Assembly (NCBI GenBank): GCA_022113835.1
Contig: JAILWY010000025.1
Coordinates: 1-64,000 of the forward strand
DNA from: Atopsyche davidsoni
Lineage: Eukaryota > Arthropoda > Insecta > Trichoptera > Hydrobiosidae
Direction: 5' to 3'
DNA length: 64,000 bases
In this document: piece after piece, positions 22,001-35,312 of the stretch
Position numbering within the stretch: the stretch's first letter is position 1
Layout of the letters: the number at the start of each line of letters is the position of its first letter
The notes under the pieces: generated by a model
Told to the model about the DNA's origin: nothing
Database searches by the model: none
Seen by the model: the letters and a program-made list of their open reading frames with translations, nothing else
Translations under genes and position numbers: made by a program

Positions 22001-23929
22001 GGTGGCAGCTAGGGCAGGCGTCCTGGAGTAGGAAGACTGGAGGCGGCAATTGCAGGCAACCGTAAAGATGGGGTGTGGGATGGCGGCATAATCAGGCAAC
22101 CTGACGTTGAGACGTCAGGTGGCAGCTAGGGCAGGCGTCCTGGAGTAGGAAGACTGGAGGCGGCAATTGCAGGCAACCGTAAAGATGGGGTGTGGGATGG
22201 CGGCATAATCAGGCAACCTGACGTTGAGACGTCAGGTGGCAGCTAGGGCAGGCGTCCTGGAGTAGGAAGACTGGAGGCGGCAATTGCAGGCAACCGTAAA
22301 GATGGGGTGTGGGATGGCGGCATAATCAGGCAACCTGACGTTGAGACGTCAGGTGGCAGCTAGGGCAGGCGTCCTGGAGTAGGAAGACTGGAGGCGGCAA
22401 TTGCAGGCAACCGTAAAGATGGGGTGTGGGATGGCGGCATAATCAGGCAACCTGACGTTGAGACGTCAGGTGGCAGCTAGGGCAGGCGTCCTGGAGTAGG
22501 AAGACTGGAGGCGGCAATTGCAGGCAACCGTAAAGATGGGGTGTGGGATGGCGGCATAATCAGGCAACCTGACGTTGAGACGTCAGGTGGCAGCTAGGGC
22601 AGGCGTCCTGGAGTAGGAAGACTGGAGGCGGCAATTGCAGGCAACCGTAAAGATGGGGTGTGGGATGGCGGCATAATCAGGCAACCTGACGTTGAGACGT
22701 CAGGTGGCAGCTAGGGCAGGCGTCCTGGAGTAGGAAGACTGGAGGCGGCAATTGCAGGCAACCGTAAAGATGGGGTGTGGGATGGCGGCATAATCAGGCA
22801 ACCTGACGTTGAGACGTCAGGTGGCAGCTAGGGCAGGCGTCCTGGAGTAGGAAGACTGGAGGCGGCAATTGCAGGCAACCGTAAAGATGGGGTGTGGGAT
22901 GGCGGCATAATCAGGCAACCTGACGTTGAGACGTCAGGTGGCAGCTAGGGCAGGCGTCCTGGAGTAGGAAGACTGGAGGCGGCAATTGCAGGCAACCGTA
23001 AAGATGGGGTGTGGGATGGCGGCATAATCAGGCAACCTGACGTTGAGACGTCAGGTGGCAGCTAGGGCAGGCGTCCTGGAGTAGGAAGACTGGAGGCGGC
23101 AATTGCAGGCAACCGTAAAGATGGGGTGTGGGATGGCGGCATAATCAGGCAACCTGACGTTGAGACGTCAGGTGGCAGCTAGGGCAGGCGTCCTGGAGTA
23201 GGAAGACTGGAGGCGGCAATTGCAGGCAACCGTAAAGATGGGGTGTGGGATGGCGGCATAATCAGGCAACCTGACGTTGAGACGTCAGGTGGCAGCTAGG
23301 GCAGGCGTCCTGGAGTAGGAAGACTGGAGGCGGCAATTGCAGGCAACCGTAAAGATGGGGTGTGGGATGGCGGCATAATCAGGCAACCTGACGTTGAGAC
23401 GTCAGGTGGCAGCTAGGGCAGGCGTCCTGGAGTAGGAAGACTGGAGGCGGCAATTGCAGGCAACCGTAAAGATGGGGTGTGGGATGGCGGCATAATCAGG
23501 CAACCTGACGTTGAGACGTCAGGTGGCAGCTAGGGCAGGCGTCCTGGAGTAGGAAGACTGGAAGCGGCAATTGCAGGCAACCGTAAAGATGGGGTGTGGG
23601 ATGGCGGCATAATCAGGCAACCTGACGTTGAGACGTCAGGTGGCAGCTAGGGCAGGCGTCCTGGAGTAGGAAGACTGGAAGCGGCAATTGCAGGCAACCG
23701 TAAAGATGGGGTGTGGGATGGCGGCATAATCAGGCAACCTGACGTTGAGACGTCAGGTGGCAGCTAGGGCAGGCGTCCTGGAGTAGGAAGACTGGAAGCG
23801 GCAATTGCAGGCAACCGTAAAGATGGGATGTGGGATGGCGGCATAATCAGGCAACCTGACGTTGAGACGTCAGGTGGCAGCTAGGGCAGGCGTCCTGGAG
23901 TAGGAAGACTGGAAGCGGCAACCTGAAGT
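19016..23929. repeat. 117-bp satellite array, 42 units
   Basis: The array begins at 19016 and its last unit at 23813; the difference of 4797 is exactly 41 periods, so there are 42 in-phase units. Each carries the ACCTGACGT/ACGTCAGGT hairpin, which also forms inverted TGACG half-sites. The first four and last four units read GGAAGCGG and the central 34 read GGAGGCGG. The first and the last unit both carry GATGGGATG. Homogeneity across the array is extreme. No coding is present. Confidence 0.97.
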
Positions 23930-23940
23930 TGAGACGTCAC

Positions 23941-23989
23941 GGGTTGTGACGTGTCCCCTGACGTGGAGTCAGGGGACACATCACAACCC
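23941..23989. repeat. Array-terminal palindrome (copy 2)
   Basis: Identical to the palindrome at 714-762: 22-nt arms with one mismatch and a 5-nt loop, directly after the last satellite unit. Confidence 0.85.
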
Positions 23990-24477
23990 GTAGCTGGGAC
24001 GTAGCGTTCAAAAGTTAGGTTTAACGATGTCTATACGGCGTGCTATGGGAAATTTTCGAGGTTTATCACTTTGAGGGGACTCATGGGACCGGGGGGAGTC
24101 GGCAGACACGTCACAACCCATACGTGGCACGTAGCGTTCAAAAGTTAGGTTTGACGATGACAGTTCGGCGTGCTATGGGAAATTTTCGAGGTTTATCACT
24201 TTGAGGGGACTCGTGGGACCGGGGGGAGTCGGCAGACACGTCACAACCCATACGTGGCACGTAGCGTTCAAAAGCTGGGTTTTACGATGACAGTTCGGCG
24301 ATTTTTGGGAAATTTTCGAGGTTTATCACTCTGAGGGGACTCGTGGGACCGGGGGAAGTCTGCCGACATGTCACAACCCATAGCTGGGACGAAGCGTGCA
24401 AAAGTTAGGTTTGACGATGACAGTTCGGCGTGCTATGGGAAATTTTCGAGGTTTATCACTTTGAGGGGATCTGTGGT
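23980..24477. repeat. Four 130-bp tandem repeats (copy 2)
   Basis: Counterpart of 753-1250 with the same four units and the same internal substitutions. Confidence 0.9.
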
Positions 24478-24508
24478 CAACTACCTTGGCGGGCTCTTGA
24501 GCCCTCCT

Positions 24509-25295
24509 TTATCGCCGTATTGTCTCGTCACACACTGCTATGTCAGCTCCCGGGTGACATTCCACAAATTGGTTGAGCTCTCTGTAATCCAGCACCGGCC
24601 GTACTTTGTCCTTGTCCTTCTGGACGACCACCATCAGTGGGAGCACTCCGCCTCGCGGGCCTGTCCATGGATGCAGCCAACCCTTCCTAACCCAGTCCCT
24701 CACTTCAGCCTTGAAAGCCTCTTCGGCCTCTGGCCCTGCGCTGCGTCCATGCCGACTATCACGTCGACTCCTGCAAGCACGCGGTCCATGACGATGGTGT
24801 CGACTTCCACCACCCTGTCCAGCAGCTCCATCCTCGCCCGAGCTGTCCCTCGGCACGCACGCGGCTCCGTTGACCGCCACGATATCGACTTTTCCTGGCG
24901 ACAGCACAGGGCACAGGCCCGCGCGAATCACCGTCCGCGAGCAGCCTCCCACCGATCACTCCGAAAATCCGAAAACTCCTCCCACCGATCTTCACCCGCA
25001 CGACGGGCAGAGCCTTTAGTCCTGCTCGCGGGAAGCTGCCGGCACACAAGCCTCCCGCCGATCTTTTCCCGACCAACACTGCATGGCCGTGTGGCCTTTC
25101 TTCCCGCACTTCCAGCACTCAATGTCCTTGTAATTCCGCGTGGGACGCGACCCCCCCATGGCATCTCCTTCGATTTCCCTGACAGCTGTCACGATGTTTC
25201 CGCGTCGGAGGAGCGACTTCGGGTGGTGGAGCGACTGCAGGTGAAGCCGTGTCCTCACGCATCTTCGCGTCTCCTTGCATTGCTCGCGCACTCAC
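24509..25295 (-). pseudogene. Gypsy-like remnant: zinc knuckle, protease region, RT start (copy 2)
   Basis: Same content as 1282-2067. Small compensating indels near 24857-24872 (CACGCACGCGGCTCC here against CACGCCACGCGGCC in copy 1) shift the frame between the copies, which is why their open frames differ. The zinc knuckle lies near 25098-25133 and the RT start near 24552-24607, both on the minus strand. Confidence 0.75.
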
Positions 25296-25309
25296 AAGTA
25301 CACGGGTCT

Positions 25310-27554
25310 TTTTTTTTTTTTTTTTTTTTTTTCCCCCGCAGCTTGGCCCACGGTTGTATTGCTCGAGACTGCGGGGGCGTCTCTTTATTTTCTCCCGTAC
25401 AGCCTTCAAATAAAAAAATACAGTAAAAAAAACAATAAAAGGCTGGAAAGTAATCATCTTTCCCTGCGGGGAGGATCCCCGCAGGCATCTCATCGACTCA
25501 TATGCTGCATTCCTGTAAAGGGGGAAGAGGCAGCATATTACACATAGTTAAAATTCAATACAATAATAGGTCTTCCGTCTTCATGCTTCCTGTAGAGGGG
25601 GGGCGAGTCATGAAGACGGAGGCTTGGTCACGGCGGTTGGGAGGGGCTCGCTTGTCGAGCCCTCTCCAGTTCTTCTCTCTTGCGAACGACCTTCTCGCAG
25701 AAGTCCGTGACTGCGTCCCAGGCTGTCTTGCGTTCCAGCATGGACGGGACAAGTTCTTCTACCGTCCATGCGACGCCAGCTCTGCAACGCAGCCGCCATC
25801 TCTCCGATTCGGTAGCGCAGCACTTGAACAGCGCGTGCTCTGCGTCGTCGATGTCGTCGTCGCAGAGCGGGCAACGTGCGCTTGCCGACCGGCCTATCCT
25901 CGCCAGGTAGCTGCCGAGGCAGCCGTGCCCGGTGAGAAGTTGGGTCAGCCGGTAGGTGACCTGACCGTGGGCGCGGTAGATCCAAGGGGCGAGGACCGGG
26001 ATCAACCGCTGCGTCCATCGCCCCTTAAGTGACTCGCTCCAGCGATCCTGCCACTTCTGCACGGTCGTTGCCCTCGCGTTCTCGCGCGCGGTGTCGCGAT
26101 CACCGGCGTCCTCGAAGATGGCCTTTCGTTCCTCTGCGAGAAGGTCGATGGGCGGAATCCCCGCGAGCACGAGCGCCGCATCGGCCGATACCGTGCGGTA
26201 TCCGCATATGACGCGGAGCGCCGCACGCCGCTGCACGCTTGTTAGCATGCTGCGGTAGTGTGCCATCCGCATGCTCGGCGCCCAGACTTCGGCGCCGAAG
26301 AGCATTTGGGATTGGGCCACACTAGCGAGCAGCTTCCGCTTCTGTTCCTGCGGACCCTGCACGTTCAGCAGGATCCGCGAAAGCGCAGCGGTGGTTCCCG
26401 CGGCTTTCTCCGCGGCTCTGCGGATGTGGGCCGTGTACTTCAGGGACCCGTCGAAGTACACGCCCAGGTATCTGACCGATTTTTGCGGGGTGATGACCGC
26501 GTCGCCGACGGTTATTCGCGGCGGCTCGTGCTTGCGCCTTCCTACAAGCATTACCGCCTCGGTCTTGTGCGCTGCCAGCTCCAGGTGGTGGTCCCCCAGG
26601 GCCTGGGCGATCCTCCGCAGCGCTTCGTTAAGATTGGCCTGCAGATCCGACATCTTTCTGGCGACGGCCACGACGCCGATGTCGTCCGCGAAGCCAATCT
26701 CTTCGACACCGTCGGGAAGCTCCACTCGCAGCACCGCATCGTACATTCCGGTCCGATGCGGACAGAGCGGTCCGAGGACCGACCCCTGTGGCACTCCGCA
26801 TGTGGTGGTTCTGGTGGTTCTGGTTATTCCACCTGTGGGAGTGTAATGCACGCTGCGGTCTCGAAAGTAACTGTCCACGACAGCTCGCACGTACGGCTCG
26901 ACGCCTTTCTTCTCCAGCGCCTCCATGATCTTCTCCCATGGGGCGCTGTTGAAGGCGTTTTTAACGTCAAGCGTTACGAGCACGCAGTACTGTCTTGTCC
27001 GCCAGGTCCCCGCATTTGCCATCTCGGCCTTGCGGTGGACCCTCGTGATGGCGTCCGCCGTGGACCTACCCCTCCTGAACCCGTACTGAGACTCGGACAG
27101 GCAGCCCTCGGTCTCGATGTACGAGTCCAGTCTGGAATGTAGTAACCTTTCGAAGAGCTTCCCGAAGCTGTCGAGGAGGCACAATGGTCGGTAAGAAGAC
27201 GCAAGATCGACCGGCTTGTCTCCTTTGCGCACCAGCGCTAGGCGCGCGGTCTTCCAGCACCCCGGGAACGTGGCCTTCGTCAGACAGGTGTTGAAGACCG
27301 CGAGCAGCGCCGCAGGATCTTCGCGCACGGTCCTCTTCACGATCTCGTTGGGGATTCCGTCGGGTCCGGGCGCCTTGGCGTTGGGGAGGCGACTCGCGGC
27401 GATCTTCAGCTCCGGCACGGTGAAGAGTGGGATCTCTTCGTCCGGAGCTACGATGACCGCAGGTCGCCCGCCGTCAGGGCGCGTTGGAAACAGCGCATCC
27501 AGTATGGCGTCCACCCGACCGGGCAGGGTGATGCCCGGGATAATCTGAGGAGTG
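25310..27554 (-). mobile_element. R1-clade-like non-LTR retrotransposon, 5'-truncated (copy 2)
   Basis: Counterpart of 2082-4326, with the poly(T) at its left end and the 14-bp duplication AAGTACACGGGTCT at 25296-25309 and 27555-27568. Because the same insertion site and truncation are shared, it was duplicated with the segment and is not an independent insertion. Confidence 0.9.
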
Positions 27555-27562
27555 AAGTACAC
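25628..27562 (-). CDS. Non-LTR retrotransposon reverse transcriptase (copy 2, 644 codons)
   Basis: The predicted protein is identical in length to that at 2400-4334 and no difference was noticed on reading: RT blocks through FADD (291-294) and a C-terminal C-x2-C-x8-H-x4-C finger (564-581). It lacks the N-terminal endonuclease through 5' truncation, so it is unlikely to mobilise on its own. Confidence 0.85.
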   Translation of the reverse strand: MYFTPQIIPGITLPGRVDAILDALFPTRPDGGRPAVIVAPDEEIPLFTVPELKIAASRLPNAKAPGPDGIPNEIVKRTVREDPAALLAVFNTCLTKATFPGCWKTARLALVRKGDKPVDLASSYRPLCLLDSFGKLFERLLHSRLDSYIETEGCLSESQYGFRRGRSTADAITRVHRKAEMANAGTWRTRQYCVLVTLDVKNAFNSAPWEKIMEALEKKGVEPYVRAVVDSYFRDRSVHYTPTGGITRTTRTTTCGVPQGSVLGPLCPHRTGMYDAVLRVELPDGVEEIGFADDIGVVAVARKMSDLQANLNEALRRIAQALGDHHLELAAHKTEAVMLVGRRKHEPPRITVGDAVITPQKSVRYLGVYFDGSLKYTAHIRRAAEKAAGTTAALSRILLNVQGPQEQKRKLLASVAQSQMLFGAEVWAPSMRMAHYRSMLTSVQRRAALRVICGYRTVSADAALVLAGIPPIDLLAEERKAIFEDAGDRDTARENARATTVQKWQDRWSESLKGRWTQRLIPVLAPWIYRAHGQVTYRLTQLLTGHGCLGSYLARIGRSASARCPLCDDDIDDAEHALFKCCATESERWRLRCRAGVAWTVEELVPSMLERKTAWDAVTDFCEKVVRKREELERARQASPSQPP

Positions 27563-27568
27563 GGGTCT

Positions 27569-28698
27569 GCTTTATTAATTCTTCCTCATCAGGCACGTTG
27601 TCGCCCAACCACGACTGCGCGTCCTTTGATACGCCGCTGGGCAGACCCTGAATGAATTTGTATAGGACCGGACGGCCTGACATCCCGGTCGCGGCGGCGA
27701 GACGCTTCAACTCCGCCATGTTTGCTTCCACCGTTTCCTGCTCTTGAAACTGCCACGTGGAAAACGCGGCGATCGACGCTATCGGGCGAGGATTGAACGC
27801 GCTCCGGAGACATAGACAACAATACGCTAGCAGTGGACTGTATTATCATTCATTTAAAACACTTTATTCGTATAAACTTTTATTCAAGCTTCATTACAAA
27901 CATTGATTACAATTTAACATTTATCTGATATTAAAACAGGTTACATTTAACACTTTATTTTAACTTTGGACCGATAACCGGGTCGTTTAATTTCACTTCA
28001 CTTTCGACACAATATACTCCGAACTCGCGGCAGTATTACTTTATGAGATTTGTAAGATTTTTAACCATTGCGGCAGGTATACGAACGCATCGTATCCTGG
28101 CAGAATATTCTTGCTCCCGAGTTAGTCACCCTGTGGAGACAATTTGAATACTTTTCAACTTTTTAACGACAGACACGCGATCCTGCATGGTGGTCGGAGT
28201 ATCCTCGCTCCCGGGCAGCGTCACCCCGTGGAGTCAAATTTAATACTGCCCCCTTGAGGTGGAGAGAGTCCGAGCCAGAGCTGCGTTGTAACGTGGGCAG
28301 GTTCAAAAGCAGCGCGGGGCCAGAGGCCGAAACAGGCCGACAACAGTCTCCGCGACATTAGACGAAGGCGGACGGAGATCCGCAAATACCAAACTAATCT
28401 CCACAGCATGTAAGATGGACTGAAACCAATAAAGACATGATTTAGGAATGACAGGAACAAGTCTTCTTTCATTCGTGGTCACCTCGTCCGGAAGGGACAT
28501 AAAAATCTGGAACGCCTCACCCTGTAGCAGGATCGGGATGCATAGCGTGAGGTCGCTCTCGCCGCACGCGTGCATCATCTTCTTGAGACGGGCGAGCCAT
28601 AGCTGCCGCTCGCCGCCCCACTCGTATGGTTTCACGAAGTCCTGCAGCTTCCTTTGCATCGGCTTTTCCCTGGTTTCGGCAGCCGCCGAAATAGCAAA
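27569..28698 (-). pseudogene. Gypsy-like gag pieces and intervening insert (copy 2)
   Basis: Counterpart of 4341-5470: gag-like stretch 27569-27833, probable insert 27852-28468, and gag N-terminal-like stretch about 28475-28698. No difference from copy 1 was noticed. Confidence 0.55.
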
Positions 28699-28707
28699 CT
28701 GGAAATA

Positions 28708-31700
28708 TAAATATCAATCGATTAAAAAAGCTTACATATGCAATATATGAGCTTAGATATTAAATATTTGATTCTGACCGCGATGTATATTAATTTCGGA
28801 ACGGATGATAAAAACGTCTAGCGGCCGCGCTAGCAGGCGCCTAACTGCCAATTGAACCCAAAATCAACATTCATTTGTTATATTCTTACAATTCAAATAT
28901 GCATGAAAGACTTATTACCTAGTAATTATTTAAATTTCTAGGTTTAAATTAATTATTTTATTTAATGTAGATATTTTATATTTATTAATAAATGAGATAT
29001 ATGTACAAAAAGTTACAAATTCATCTGATTTTTTTAAAACATATTCATGTATTATAATAATTTTTAATATTTATCCATTTGTTATTTTTGTTTTTTCCGT
29101 CGGGACTCCTTGCTCGGTGAAGCAATTTCGGCATATATACCGATTACTCATTTCTCTTTGCCGGTTTGACCTTCTGTTGTATTTATTGTTGAAACACAAA
29201 AGACATTAGCGTCAGAAGTCTTACTGACCACCATTGACACAGGCGGTCCCGGGTTCAAATCCATGTGGAGTATTATTTTCAAGTTATAAATTCTCCAGGT
29301 TCAATGAAAATAATTATGCTTCATTTGTGAGTTTCACCTATGAAATGGCAATTGATGGATTTGGAAATGGATTTTAAAGGGCTACGTATATTTTATATAA
29401 AATTAAAACGCACACAATGCGCGGTTACTTAGCCTCATGTGACCAGCTAATCCTGAAGTCCCCTGAAGTTAATTTTTAAGTTAGTGTAGCTTTCGCAATC
29501 AGTCTTTATGGAGTTTCATCGAATAATTTCATACATTGTCCAACCACGTGAACTATTCAGTTTATGAGCAGAGAGCGTCAGTGGAGGAACCCCCGTGTCT
29601 TCCGTGAAGAGCGGCTCGTTCACTTATGATGCCAACACGAAGTCTCCTAGCTTCAGGCCGACGATGCGATCTTTGGGATGACGGCACCGGGATAACACCG
29701 GAGTAGAATTTGTCACCATTGTAAAAAAAAGCGTCCTCAAAATTACGCTTCTTCTGGAGTTTTTCATGATCTCCATAACGCTGAAGTGCTTCTCCAGGTC
29801 GCGTTAATTTACACTTCAAAATTAACGAACAATTGACGGTTATCACGTACCGGCCGGCGGCAAGCGGACCAAAGTATTCCCAATGTAAAAAATAGCTTCA
29901 GAGGTCTATTATTTATTGCAATCAAAATAAAATTGTGGTAATAAATTAAACAAGTACTAGTTTTATTATAATATGTATGTATTTTGATAAATTTTTATAT
30001 AATTTATTTTTTTGGAGGTTTTAGTTGCTCGTGTAAAAGCAGCTTTACAACCATGGCTTGCAATATTCATTTATGGAACAATATTGTGGATAAATTTACA
30101 GAATCTGACAGTTCGTTTTTTATGAATGCCGTTTTGTTATGTTCATGTTTTGTAAAACCGTACTATTCTCTTTACCTTTTTTTTTACTACAAACCATACC
30201 CATGTACTTAGATATTCGGGGCTATTCTATTGGAATATGCTCTAGTATGGCGGTGTAAATAATGCACGCGATCCCGATAAATATCCCGAACATAGCAATC
30301 GTGATATTAATTTTAAGTAATGCTGGAATTCAGGGGTACGGCTGTAATTCTGTAATTTTCAAGTGCTTATAAGAAAAGAAAAAAGAGAACCAACATATCT
30401 AAATAGCTAGATTTAATAATTATATTATGGTCACATAAATGTCATTAAAAAATACTTTTGCACATGATACCGAGAGATTTAAAACAAATTGTAAAATTTT
30501 AAAGAAAACAACTAGTGATAAGTATTATTATAATTGAATTTAGGATTAGCTGCGGCAGGTGGGCCATTGTTTTGAGCGTTTCTGCCGGTTGCTGATGCAC
30601 TCGTAGTGGAACAAATGGTCACCCTTGAGGTACACTGCATTGTAACACTGTAAAGACTTTCGCCACAAGGAACATATAATTTTTTTTGACTCATTTCGTC
30701 CCTTTTTCACCACAGATCTGAAAAGTTAAAGTAGCTATTAACACACTTCGAACCTATGTTGAAAGATGTGAAAATCTCCTAATTCTTAAGGGACGATTGA
30801 AATAAACAACCACCGAAAACGACTCAGCAAGCAAACCAGGTTTTTTCATGCAAAAAATATTCATTAAAACATCACAGGAATATAATGACAGTCATGATTT
30901 GTGTCGGAAGGTTTTTTATTTATAAGACAGTTCGCATTGAAACAATACTCCGAGTATACGATTTTTTTTAAATATTACTCTTTCACAGATATAATCTTTA
31001 ATTTAGATTTAAGGCTGACATTATTCAAGTCGTATAAAAACATCTGATCCTCACGTTTCTCCTCAGACTCACATACAAATAGAGTTTAATTATTGATGTA
31101 TTTGTATAATAAATATTTTTCAGGCACGAGATTATTGATATTTATAATATTACTAGAAATGTTGCCCGTCACAGTATGACGTATTCGATGAACGATGCAA
31201 TAGTGTTTAAACATACCATATGTTTGGCTGACAATAAGATACATATTTGCTTTCATTTTGTGCCATCAGTTGGATGAAGGTGCGAAGTTCTGTGATATAT
31301 TTGGCCTTGAACTTTGAAGCAGAATGGCCCGATCCTACCACTGGACCTGCTAATTTAGCTCCCATTGATGCAAAATATATACTGTTATTGTATGATCTTA
31401 TTTTTCTTTTGAAAATGTTGTTTCACTTTACCTTTGTGACAGTAATCGTTGAACTTTCCATCTGATGGTTTTTCTGCTTGAAAATGTAAAGCATTGCAGA
31501 ATCGATAGGTCACATTCATTAATCCGCAATTGTTCTTTTTGCCTCGTTATCGATGCACGCACTCTCATCGAAGACAAACGCAGCGTTCGCTGTGCATCAG
31601 TTTCTTTTAGTCCACATAATCGAGTTTTTTTGATCATTTTCTAGTCCGTGTTGCGAAAAATCCACTGCACCAATCGAAAAAATTTAAACGCAAAAAGTTT

Positions 31701-32239
31701 GATACATTCCTTCTTACGAATAAAATATATTTTTATTTCTTATAAATTTACTATTAATATGATAAATATGTGTTTTTCCGATTAAAGTGTAGGAATTTGG
31801 AGATTCATCTGGTCCATTTTACAAGAGTCCTAAACATTTAAAAGTTTTTTTTTCAATTGAAATTACAAGATTAAATATAAACCATGTGCGCCTTATTATT
31901 TAAAAAATTGAAAAAAAAAAACTTTAACAAACTTTGGTTTTGAAAAGTCGTCATTTTATCCAATTTTTCAACATCTTCAAGATTTTATTTTACCCTAAAA
32001 TGGACGTCAATTAAATAATAAAAAATAGATAAATATAATTTATAGTTTTTTTAATACTCTGTAAAAAAATCAACTTTCGATATAGCAAAATAAAGTGACA
32101 ATTAAATTAATTAAATTAAAAGTTAGATAAAAAATTAGATAAAAAAAGTTAGAAGTATATTTCTCCTCCTATCAAATAAAGTTCTAAGATAAATCTGAAT
32201 ATATTACTACGAAGTAATGACTATATAAATATATATATA

Positions 32240-32298
<59 letters not shown>

Positions 32299-35200
32299 TT
32301 ATATAGACTGTTGATTGATGTCTATCAAATACCAGATATCTCAAATAAGGTCTCCGTAGGTTAAAGAAGTCCTTTCAAAAGGCCGTACAAATCACCAACC
32401 ACCAGGAAAAACGGTCTACCATATATTATAATCTTCACATTTAAAATTACCCTTGTTTTTATAGCAATACTGCGCTTTATTTAAATCAAGTAAGCTTTAT
32501 TTCTAGTAACTTAAAAGCATCGACGAAGCAAGTGCTCAATATTTTTGACAAGCTGGAGATAATCCCGAGTTTCGAAACTAGCTGGGGAAATGAATAAAAA
32601 CACCACGTAAGGCACCCTATATATGGAGCATGGAGTTTCACGGAGAGCGCATGGAGCTTTGCGTACACACGGGGAAGGCGTGGCTCGACAGAACCGCTCC
32701 AAATATTTACATTCTATGCAGCCAAAACTAATACTATTAGATGCGCCAGTGCTCGCAACTTTAAAATTTAGTTTGTGTGTAAACTGGGGGTATTAATAAG
32801 ACCCGAAACATGTTACATGTATGCGAATACTATGTGAGACCGAATGTCTAATGCTCAAAGTATTACTATTTTTGAGTAAAATACTTGAGTGATTTTCCAC
32901 ATGTTCGTTTTTATTAGTGACCGGTTTCGCCAACCTTTCACGTTGGCATTATCAACAATTGTTTACCTAATTGCTTATCATTATATAAAATCTCACACTG
33001 TTTGATAATTATTTTACTAAAAAATATTAAAATGGAATTCCACCAAGTACTCTCTGTCAAAAATATTGAATTCCTCAAAGTATTACCGCAGTATGTGTAT
33101 TATTATATATATATTATCTTAAACTTCAGTGCATTTTTTATTTTAAAATTTCAGTATAATTTTTTTTATTGCTGAATTTTAATTCCTATTTGGTAAATAA
33201 AATTATACTGTGCTTGCTCGATGTCTGTTGGTCAAAGCAGTAAATAATATTATATGAAAATATAAAAGAAATCGCAGTGTGTGTTTTATTACAATATAAT
33301 TGATGTTATTTCATTGATCCTTTATAATCACTTTTTTTCGTTCATATCATACAGCACTTGAGTGGCTGATCTAAAAACAAATCACAAAAATGTGGACATC
33401 ATAAATATAAACATATTTATTTAAGAGCCGAAGAAAATCACGAATAAAGCATATTTATTAAAAACAATCGTTTATATCTTCAACTCGTTGCTTTTTATTC
33501 AATTATATATTATAATTTTTTTAATGGGAAATGCACGCTTGTATTGTGAATGGATAATTGTTCTATTCTATTGGTATATATTTTAGGGACTCCCAGTAAA
33601 ATATAAAAATTTTCAAGAAAAAAAATCTTTCCGTAATAGATTGCGAGAGATTCCTCAGTCAACACACTAACGAAAGCCAAAGAAAGTTTAATGGCAAATC
33701 TGGATTGGCTCCGGGGGTGAGTCGCGGGGCGCGGGATGTGTAGGCACTCAAGAAATCCGCGAATTAAATCCTCCCTGAACTTAATGCATTTTCCTTATGA
33801 CTTATCTTTTATCTCTTTTAATTAAATTAATATAATGAATTGTCAAGGAATTTATTTTAATTATTATATAATACGAATTGTGGGATCAAATGGATTTTTA
33901 CGTTAATTACTCTTACTATTAAATCACTGCTGTATGAGTGAAATAATAATAATATATTTTTTCAAATGTTACATAGTAATGAAAATAATTTTAAGGTTTA
34001 TGTCTCGCTAATAAACTAGTTTTAAACTGCCAAGTCATAAACTCTATCTAGTGTGCATAATTATTACTTGCAGTTTTGTCATATTAAGGTTGCGCCCTAT
34101 TTATACGACCTAAATGTATTAAAATTATTTTGACGGCACTGCAAAACTAATGAAATTATACCGATAACTCTAACGATGGAATATACAGTGCTAAGAAAAT
34201 GCAAAGCTAAACAAACAGTTTATTAATTTACAAATTTTGTTGATCACTTATTTCCAGATAAATTATTTATATATTTGCTCAACTTGCATAAGTTAACAGC
34301 GTATATGTTCACGAGGTATAACTGAATGGTTAATATTTTTGCGATCACTTTTCAGTGGATGGGTGTGAAGGCAGTGTTCTCCCAGCTGATCCGAAGCGTT
34401 CGAGAGTTCACGTGCAGATGATGCGACGGGTCGCATTTCTCGCAAGTCTTGTCGCAAAAGATTGACTTTTCACTTCCCCGTCGCTCCGACGCTACGTCCT
34501 GTTTGCATACCAATTCACCCCGAGGCGCTTTGCTGCGAGGCTCTCCTTGATGGATCCCCAAAAAGGAGGCTGTCCGAAGGAAGTACGGACTTTATTCAGA
34601 AGTGCGTCTAATGTTGATTTTACGCAAAAAAGAGCACCTAAAAATTCTGTTTCCTGCTGCTTTTATCACTTTATTATTCTTAGAAATAATGAAATATAAA
34701 AAAAAATCGCTGATTGAATTTAAATTGAAAACGCCATAGAGATTTTTTTTTGTTTTAACAACGGTTTTGGTCATGAATAAATGAATAATCTTTTAGTAGC
34801 AATTGATTTATTAATGATTACTGCAATTTTCAAATTAAATAATCATTTTTTAATGTCAACATGCTTAAACAACATTTAAAAAGAATGAAAATATATCTTC
34901 AATAATTTAATATAAGAATATATGATTAACTCGTTCGATCACTTTAAAAGAAAACAATAGAAAAATAAACACCACGGTTACATGCAAGACACAACTTAAT
35001 GTGAATCTTCATATAAATAGTCTTAGCATATCAAGTTTGGTGAATTATTCTTCAGCAGTGTATATTTAAATGCCGCTATAAAATTTACAACTGCGGTGGC
35101 AATCTGTGGCAGTACGACACTTTGGATGGCGCCAGAAGCAGACGCGACTCATTGCATTAAAACAAGCATTCATTTTCGTGTAATGTCATTGAAATAAGAG

Positions 35201-35312
35201 AACTGAAATTCCCTTAAAATACATTTTAAAAAAATCACTCGATACGATTTTACTGGAACAATTGACGAGTATCGAAAGTGTCGAGAGAAAAACGAGTAAA
35301 TAATCATATTAG
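28708..35312. other. AT-rich intergenic or intronic DNA (copy 2)
   Basis: Counterpart of 5480-12082. It contains the second copies of the B-box-like site (29251-29262), the RING-like remnant (about 30546-30719, minus), dispersed repeat A (about 31609-31744) and the TA run (about 32228-32292). As this copy precedes the intact GALNT exons, it probably includes the gene's first introns and the unidentified 5' exons. Confidence 0.55.

Noticed and set aside
19016..23929. CRISPR-like regular repeats
   Set aside because: There are no distinct spacers; the whole 117-bp unit is repeated, so it is a satellite in a eukaryotic genome.
24368..25426. 352-codon + strand open frame
   Set aside because: It runs antisense to the Gypsy-like zinc knuckle and RT and ends in a poly-Phe stretch from the poly(T) tail. 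In copy 1 a small indel breaks it, so it is not conserved even between the duplicates.
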